Source: Aeromonas encheleia | GTDB lineage: Bacteria; Pseudomonadota; Gammaproteobacteria; Enterobacterales; Aeromonadaceae | DNA length: 64,000 nucleotides | Direction: 5' to 3' | Assembly: GCF_900637545.1 (NCBI RefSeq) | Contig: NZ_LR134376.1 | Location: forward strand, 1,879,001 to 1,943,000 | Part shown: piece after piece, positions 59,232 to 64,000 of the stretch | How positions within the stretch are numbered: position 1 is the stretch's first letter | Layout of the letters: each line of letters opens with the position of its first letter | Made by a program: the position numbers and the translations under genes | Notes under the pieces: generated by a model | The model's database searches: none | Seen by the model: only the letters and a program-made list of their open reading frames with translations | What the model was told of the DNA's origin: nothing

Positions 59232-59254
59232 AAAGGCGGTCAATGACCGCCTTT
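59232..59254 (-). terminator. Intrinsic terminator of gltA
   Basis: An 11-bp stem AAAGGCGGTCA / TGACCGCCTTT; on the minus strand it runs into TTTTTATTTG. It lies 27 bases after the gltA stop. Confidence 0.88.
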
Positions 59255-59280
59255 GTAACAAACCATGTCAGGTGCCGGGA

Positions 59281-60567
59281 TCAGCGCTGATCGAGCGGGG
59301 TGAATTCCCGTTGGGCCAGGCCGGTATAGAGCTGACGCGGACGACCGATCTTCTGATCCGGGTCCGAGTGCATCTCGTTCCAGTGGGCGATCCAGCCGAT
59401 GGTGCGAGAGATGGCGAAGATCACGGTGAACATGGACATGGGGATGCCGATGGCCTTCATGATGATGCCGGAGTAGAAGTCCACGTTCGGGTAGAGCTTC
59501 TTCTCGATGAAGTAGGGATCGGACAGCGCGATGCGCTCCAGCTCCATGGCCACATCCAGCAGCGGATCCTTGATCTGCAGCTCTTGCAGCACCTCGTGGC
59601 AGGTCTGACGCATGACCTGGGCACGGGGATCGTGGTTCTTGTAGACCCGGTGGCCGAAGCCCATCAGACGGAAGGGATCGTTCTTGTCCTTGGCCTTGGC
59701 GATGAACTCGGGGATGCGTTCCACCGATCCGATCTCCTCGAGCATCTTGAGGCAGGCTTCGTTGGCGCCGCCGTGAGCAGGTCCCCACAGGGAGGCGATC
59801 CCCGCGGCGATACAGGCAAACGGGTTGGCACCGGAGGAGCCGGCCAGACGCACTGTGGAGGTGGAGGCGTTCTGCTCGTGATCCGCGTGCAGGGTGAAGA
59901 TGCGATCCATGGCCCGCTCGACGATGGGGTTGACCTTGTACTCTTCGGTCGGCACACCAAACATCATGTGCAGGAAGTTACCGGCATAGGAGAGGGCGTT
60001 ACGCGGCTGCATGAACGGCTGACCGATGGAGTACTTGTAGCACATGGCGGCAAGGGTCGGCATCTTGGAGAGCAGACGGAAGGCGCAGATCTCGCGATGC
60101 TCTTCGTTGTTGATATCGAGCGCATCGTGATAGAAGGCGGACAGGGCGCTGACCACACCGCACATGATCGCCATGGGGTGGGAGTCACGACGGAAGCCGC
60201 GGAAGAAGAAGGCGATCTGCTCGTGCACCATGGTATGGCGGGTGACCAGGCGTTCAAATTCCGCGTATTGCGTCTTGGTGGGCGCCTCGCCGTACAGCAG
60301 GATGTAGCACACTTCGAGGTAGCTGGCCTGGGTGGCCAACTGGGCGATGGGATAACCACGGTGCAGCAAGACACCCTGATCTCCGTCGATATAGGTAATG
60401 GATGATTTACAAGCACCGGTGGCCATAAAGCCGGGATCGAAGGTGAAGTACCCTTGAGCACCCAGTTTTCTGACATCGATTACATCGGGTCCGACAGTTC
60501 CAGACAGGATCGGTAGTTCTACCGGCTCTTTTCCGGGCAGATGTAGGGTGGCTATCTTATCAGCCAT
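59281..60567 (-). CDS. gltA: Citrate synthase, hexameric type II
   Basis: Condenses acetyl-CoA and oxaloacetate to start the TCA cycle. The 428-residue protein begins [21 protein letters not shown] and has [21 protein letters not shown] (allosteric NADH-type N-terminal domain), then [20 protein letters not shown], the catalytic His in [12 protein letters not shown] and [14 protein letters not shown]. Length and N-terminal domain match the NADH-inhibited E. coli enzyme. It is divergent from sdhCDAB, sharing a 424-base regulatory region, the same order as in E. coli. Confidence 0.98.
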   Translation of the reverse strand: MADKIATLHLPGKEPVELPILSGTVGPDVIDVRKLGAQGYFTFDPGFMATGACKSSITYIDGDQGVLLHRGYPIAQLATQASYLEVCYILLYGEAPTKTQYAEFERLVTRHTMVHEQIAFFFRGFRRDSHPMAIMCGVVSALSAFYHDALDINNEEHREICAFRLLSKMPTLAAMCYKYSIGQPFMQPRNALSYAGNFLHMMFGVPTEEYKVNPIVERAMDRIFTLHADHEQNASTSTVRLAGSSGANPFACIAAGIASLWGPAHGGANEACLKMLEEIGSVERIPEFIAKAKDKNDPFRLMGFGHRVYKNHDPRAQVMRQTCHEVLQELQIKDPLLDVAMELERIALSDPYFIEKKLYPNVDFYSGIIMKAIGIPMSMFTVIFAISRTIGWIAHWNEMHSDPDQKIGRPRQLYTGLAQREFTPLDQR

Positions 60568-60991
60568 AGCACGTCTCCTTTGCTCTTTTATAATTTGGTT
60601 CCAGTCCTACTTTATTACGACTTTCATGACGCTGGCAAAGGTTCTTACCCGTACCGCGGCGGCTGGAGCGCCTTATTTGAACCAGAGATCCACCTTCTTG
60701 TCAATTTTACTGAATGATCATTAATGACTTGTTAAAGCCATTGTGAGATCTGGTTTACGGTTTTGGGTTTTCTATGTAGCCAATTGATTGTCATTGGTTA
60801 AGGCCGCCGATATACTGCGCCTCGTGGGTGATGGTCGTCGGTGTTTGAAACGCTTTCGCAAAGCCAGATGTGATATCTAAAAATGTTATTTTTGGCTTTT
60901 CCGAGTTGTTTTGGTAACAAAAACCTAACAAATGCCACTCCTAGCCCTCAAAGCGTGTGAAAACAATAACTAACGTGCTCAATGGAGCTGA
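60568..60991. other. gltA-sdhC divergent regulatory region
   Basis: 424 bases, AT-rich and without a gene, holding the promoters of both operons. Besides the ArcA-like box I see no further strong operator. Confidence 0.6.
60720..60735. promoter_or_regulatory. Candidate ArcA box in the gltA-sdhC region
   Basis: ATTAATGACTTGTTAA contains direct repeats ATTAA and GTTAA spaced 11 bases apart, the repeat geometry of ArcA sites. A CRP-like half-site TGTGAGATC follows at 60742. ArcA and CRP control of gltA and sdh is established in E. coli. Confidence 0.5.
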
Positions 60992-61381
60992 GTGGGCAAA
61001 GCCGTGAAAAATAAACAGAGACCTGTAAACCTCGACCTGCAAACGATCAGCTTTCCTGTCACCGCCATCGCTTCCATCTTGCACCGTGTCTCAGGGGTCA
61101 TCACCTTTGTGGCGCTCGCAATCTTGCTGTGGATGCTTGGTACTTCACTCTCCTCTCCCGAAGGATTTGAGTCGGTCGTTGCCATCATGGACAACTTCCT
61201 GGTCAAGTTCGTGTTGTGGGGGATCCTGACCGCGCTGGCTTACCACATTGTGGGTGGTCTGCGTCACCTGGTCATGGACATGGGGCATTGGGAAGAGTTG
61301 GAATCCGGTAATCAGAGTGCCCGCGTGGGCTTCGTGATCACCGCGGTTCTGGCGGTATTGGCGGGGGTGCTGGTATGGTAA
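60992..61381 (+). CDS. sdhC: Succinate dehydrogenase cytochrome b556 subunit
   Basis: Membrane anchor of complex II that binds haem b and quinone with SdhD. The 129-residue product has three helices and the conserved [29 protein letters not shown] (quinone-site Ser and haem region) and the haem-ligand His in [14 protein letters not shown]. The start is a GTG at 60992 with GGAG upstream; a second GTG four codons on is also possible. It overlaps sdhD by seven bases. Confidence 0.94.
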   Translation: MGKAVKNKQRPVNLDLQTISFPVTAIASILHRVSGVITFVALAILLWMLGTSLSSPEGFESVVAIMDNFLVKFVLWGILTALAYHIVGGLRHLVMDMGHWEELESGNQSARVGFVITAVLAVLAGVLVW

Positions 61382-61719
61382 CCAATTCTGCAACTTTCGG
61401 GCGCAGCGGCGTTCATGATTACATCCTGATCCGCGCCACCGCTCTCATCATGACGTGCTACGTCCTCTACCTGGTTGGCTTTGTCGCCATCAACGACATC
61501 AGCTACGAGGTGTGGACCGGCTTCTTCGCTAAAACCTTCACCAAGGTCTTCACCCTGCTGACGCTGCTGTGCGTCCTGATCCACGCCTGGATCGGTCTGT
61601 GGCAGGTGCTGACCGACTATATCAAACCGGTAGGACTGCGCGGTGCGCTGCAATTCGCACTGGTTGTGGTGCTGTTTGTCTATCTGATGACTGGTTTCGT
61701 CGTGCTGTGGGGGGTGTAA
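61375..61719 (+). CDS. sdhD: Succinate dehydrogenase membrane anchor subunit
   Basis: A 114-residue three-helix anchor, [26 protein letters not shown], with the haem-ligand His in [20 protein letters not shown] and the quinone-site Tyr and Asp in TDYIKP. The start overlaps the end of sdhC, showing tight coupling in the sdhCDAB operon. Confidence 0.95.
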   Translation: MVTNSATFGRSGVHDYILIRATALIMTCYVLYLVGFVAINDISYEVWTGFFAKTFTKVFTLLTLLCVLIHAWIGLWQVLTDYIKPVGLRGALQFALVVVLFVYLMTGFVVLWGV

Positions 61720-61720
61720 G

Positions 61721-63487
61721 GTGACTATTCCAACTCGTGAATTTGATGCGGTGGTGATCGGTGCCGGCGGTGCCGGTATGCGCGCCGCCCTGCAGATTGC
61801 CCAGTCCGGCAAGAGCTGCGCCCTGTTATCCAAGGTTTTCCCGACTCGTTCCCACACCGTTTCCGCCCAGGGCGGGATCACGGTTGCGCTGGGCAATGCC
61901 CATGACGACAACTGGCAGTGGCACATGTATGACACCGTCAAGGGCTCCGATTACATCGGTGACCAGGAAGCGATCGAATACATGTGCAAGACGGGCCCGG
62001 AAGCCGTCTATGAACTGGAGAACATGGGCTTGCCCTTCTCCCGTTTCGACAACGGCTCCGTGTATCAACGCCCGTTCGGCGGCCAGTCCAAGAACTTCGG
62101 TGGCGAGCAGGCGGCCCGGACCGCGGCTGCGGCCGACCGGACCGGTCACGCCCTGCTGCATACCCTGTATCAGCAGAACGTCAAGAACAAGACCACCGTC
62201 TTCTCCGAGTGGTATGCGCTGGATCTGGTGAAGAACCAGGACGGTCACATCGTCGGTTGCACCGCCATCGACATGGAGAGCGGCGAGGTCGTCTACTTCA
62301 AGGCCAAGGCCACAGTGCTCGCCACTGGCGGCGCCGGTCGCATCTACCAGTCCACCACCAACGCCCACATCAACACCGGTGACGGTGTCGGCATGGCGCT
62401 GCGGGCCGGGGTCGGCGTGCAGGACATGGAGTTCTGGCAGTTCCACCCGACCGGCATCGCCGGGGCAGGGGTGCTGGTCACCGAAGGCTGCCGTGGTGAA
62501 GGCGGCTATCTGCTCAACAAAGACGGCGAGCGTTTCATGGAGCGTTATGCCCCCAACGCCAAGGACCTGGCCGGTCGCGACGTGGTGGCTCGCTCCATCA
62601 TGATCGAGATCCGTGAAGGCCGTGGCTGTGACGGCCCCTGGGGTCCGCACATCAAGCTCAAGCTGGATCACCTCGGTAAAGAGGTACTGGAATCCCGTCT
62701 GCCGGGGATCTGCGAGCTGTCGCGTACCTTCGCCCACGTGGATCCGGTCAAGGAACCCATCCCCATCATCCCGACCTGCCACTACATGATGGGCGGCGTG
62801 CCGACCAGCGTGAACGGTCAGTGCCTGAGCCAGGATAAAGATGGCAACGACGTGCCTGTGGTCGGCCTGTTCGCGGTGGGTGAAATCGCCTGCGTGTCGG
62901 TACACGGCGCCAACCGTCTGGGCGGTAATTCGCTGCTGGATCTCATCGTGTTTGGCCGCGCCGCCGGCATGCACCTGGTGGAGAGCCTGGGTCAGATGGA
63001 GCACGGCCGCGAGGCCTCCGAGGCCGATCTGGACGCCGCCCTTGCCCGTTTCAACCGTTGGGAAGCCAACCGCGACGGGGAAGACCCGGCCCAGATCCGC
63101 AAGGATCTGCAGCGCTGCATGCAGAACAACTTCTCGGTATTCCGTGAAGGGGATGCCATGGCAGAAGGGCTGGCCGAGCTGAAACTCATCCGCGAGCGGT
63201 TGAAGAATGCCCGTTTGGACGACACCTCCAAGGAGTTCAACACCCAGCGCATCGAGTGCCTGGAGCTGGACAACCTGATGGAGACGGCGTTTGCCACCGC
63301 GGTGGCGGCCAACTTCCGTACCGAGAGTCGTGGTGCCCACAGCCGCTTCGACTTCCCGGATCGCGACGATGAGGGTTGGCTGTGCCACAGCCTCTATCAC
63401 CCGGACACCGAGTCCATGACTCGTCGCGCTGTCAACATGTCTCCGAAGACGCGCGAGGCATTCCCACCCAAGGTGCGGACCTATTGA
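61721..63487 (+). CDS. sdhA: Succinate dehydrogenase flavoprotein subunit
   Basis: Catalytic subunit of complex II that oxidises succinate to fumarate. The 588-residue protein starts with GTG ([19 protein letters not shown]) and carries the covalent FAD His in [11 protein letters not shown], the active-site block [20 protein letters not shown] and the C-terminal [15 protein letters not shown], ending FPPKVRTY. It is nearly colinear with E. coli SdhA. Its last codons and the start of sdhB are repeated 113 bases downstream, producing a mini-ORF before the real sdhB. Confidence 0.98.
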   Translation: MTIPTREFDAVVIGAGGAGMRAALQIAQSGKSCALLSKVFPTRSHTVSAQGGITVALGNAHDDNWQWHMYDTVKGSDYIGDQEAIEYMCKTGPEAVYELENMGLPFSRFDNGSVYQRPFGGQSKNFGGEQAARTAAAADRTGHALLHTLYQQNVKNKTTVFSEWYALDLVKNQDGHIVGCTAIDMESGEVVYFKAKATVLATGGAGRIYQSTTNAHINTGDGVGMALRAGVGVQDMEFWQFHPTGIAGAGVLVTEGCRGEGGYLLNKDGERFMERYAPNAKDLAGRDVVARSIMIEIREGRGCDGPWGPHIKLKLDHLGKEVLESRLPGICELSRTFAHVDPVKEPIPIIPTCHYMMGGVPTSVNGQCLSQDKDGNDVPVVGLFAVGEIACVSVHGANRLGGNSLLDLIVFGRAAGMHLVESLGQMEHGREASEADLDAALARFNRWEANRDGEDPAQIRKDLQRCMQNNFSVFREGDAMAEGLAELKLIRERLKNARLDDTSKEFNTQRIECLELDNLMETAFATAVAANFRTESRGAHSRFDFPDRDDEGWLCHSLYHPDTESMTRRAVNMSPKTREAFPPKVRTY

Positions 63488-63504
63488 TGATGGAGCCAGG
63501 TGCG

Positions 63505-63600
63505 ATGCAGGTAACCTCATCGATCTATCGCTACATTCGCCGGTCTGCGAAGAGGTGGGAGGCACTCCCATCTCGCTTATCCAAGGTGCGGACTAACTGA
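63505..63600 (+). CDS. 31-codon mini-ORF: SdhB head joined to SdhA tail
   Basis: It lies between sdhA and sdhB and has its own GGAG nine bases before the ATG. It begins MQVTSSIYRYI, like the SdhB start MNVTFSVYRYN, and ends LSKVRTN, like the SdhA end FPPKVRTY. About a dozen unrelated residues join the two parts in one frame. The duplicated segment is about 66% identical to its partner over 74 bases, with amino acid matches better kept than third positions. Whether it is translated or has a role is unknown. Confidence 0.6.
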   Translation: MQVTSSIYRYIRRSAKRWEALPSRLSKVRTN

Positions 63601-63617
63601 TTGCGGAGCCAAGTACA

Positions 63618-64000
63618 ATGAACGTCACATTCTCAGTCTACAGATACAATCCGGATGTTGATAACGTCCCCCACATGAAGGATTATCGTCTTGATATTCC
63701 TGAAGGTTCCGACATGATGGTGCTCGACGCACTGATCCAGCTCAAGGAGCTGGATCCCACGCTCTCCTTCCGCCGCTCCTGCCGCGAAGGGGTCTGTGGA
63801 TCAGACGGTCTCAACATGAATGGCAAGAACGGTCTTGCCTGTATCACTCCGCTCTCCGATCTGCTGAAGAAGGGCAACAAGGTCGTCCTCCGTCCCTTGC
63901 CCGGCCTGCCGGTGATCCGTGACCTGGTGATCGACATGACCCAGTTCTACACCCAGTGGGAGAAGGTCAAACCCTTCCTCATCAACGAGGACAAGTTGCC
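63618..64000 (+). CDS. sdhB: Succinate dehydrogenase iron-sulphur subunit (3' end outside window)
   Basis: Carries electrons from SdhA to quinone through three Fe-S clusters. The visible 127 residues begin MNVTFSVYRYNPDVDNVPHM and contain the 2Fe-2S motif SFRRSCREGVCGSDGLNMNG, then LACITPL and LPVIRDLVIDM. GGAG lies nine bases before the ATG. In E. coli the sdhA-sdhB gap is short; here a 130-base gap is filled by the mini-ORF. Confidence 0.96.
   Translation, partial: MNVTFSVYRYNPDVDNVPHMKDYRLDIPEGSDMMVLDALIQLKELDPTLSFRRSCREGVCGSDGLNMNGKNGLACITPLSDLLKKGNKVVLRPLPGLPVIRDLVIDMTQFYTQWEKVKPFLINEDKL

Noticed and set aside
61826-63571. 581-codon minus-strand frame opposite sdhA
   Set aside because: Antisense shadow of sdhA, which matches its family over the full length.

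Overview
The window reads as chromosomal DNA of an Aeromonas-like gammaproteobacterium. It is GC-rich, and its housekeeping genes are close to their Escherichia coli counterparts: serC, aroA, aroG, cdd with yohJK, sbcB, fabB/mnmC, gltA and sdhCDAB. Predicted operators fit the enteric/Vibrio/Aeromonas set (Fur, TyrR, CRP, KdgR, Zur, LexA, ArcA). I see no rRNA, tRNA, CRISPR array, prophage or complete insertion sequence. Species assignment is inference.

Layout. 1-5.2 kb: iron acquisition on the minus strand (MFS exporter, TonB-dependent receptor, two FecCD permeases) behind a Fur-like box. 5.3-7.7 kb: an orphan secretin-like exported protein, a DUF2919 membrane protein and CorA. 8.0-11.9 kb: electron-transfer flavoprotein locus, with etfD divergent from etfBA. 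A 143-bp inverted-repeat element and an operator-like palindrome lie between them. 12-15.9 kb: serC, aroA and aroG with a TyrR box. 15.9-29.3 kb: housekeeping genes (TerC, NAD-kinase-like, YfcL, acyl-CoA synthetase, Cdd-YohK-YohJ, GH36, SbcB, NERD protein, PPP phosphatase, oxidoreductase). 29.6-33 kb: mprF plus a VirJ/AcvB-type hydrolase, with a 14-C tract between them. 33.1-46.2 kb: an accessory-looking oligouronide catabolic cluster: eda, kdgK, kdgR, kduD, kduI, a SemiSWEET, a TIM-barrel protein, a glucose-superfamily PTS EIICB, a GH105 hydrolase, an unassigned 820-residue enzyme and a KdgM-type porin. 46.3-47.2 kb: zinc-independent L36/L31 paralogues under a Zur-like box and LexA-controlled dinI. 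47.3-58.8 kb: mixed metabolic and hypothetical genes, including a 7-bp tandem repeat, DcuC, a DUF922 protein, MnmC and FabB. 58.9-64 kb: a DUF4377 lipoprotein, gltA, and divergent sdhCDA(B), cut by the window end.

How the genes work together. In the uronide cluster, GH105 would release 4,5-unsaturated uronate. KduI, KduD, KdgK and Eda then carry the resulting 5-keto-4-deoxyuronate to pyruvate and glyceraldehyde-3-phosphate. The porin admits oligouronides through the outer membrane and the PTS protein is the only obvious inner-membrane importer. The etf genes pass electrons from acyl-CoA dehydrogenases to ubiquinone, alongside a nearby acyl-CoA synthetase with a PsrA-like box. MprF and the VirJ protein plausibly make and remove aminoacyl-phosphatidylglycerol.

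Most unusual observation. Four gene ends or junctions (etfD 3' end, etfB/etfA, mprF/virJ, sdhA/sdhB) each carry a diverged second copy about 98-113 bp away. At etfB/etfA and sdhA/sdhB this makes a small in-frame ORF joining the head of the downstream gene to the tail of the upstream gene. At mprF/virJ it makes a leader ORF containing the 14-C tract and ending on the virJ start codon.
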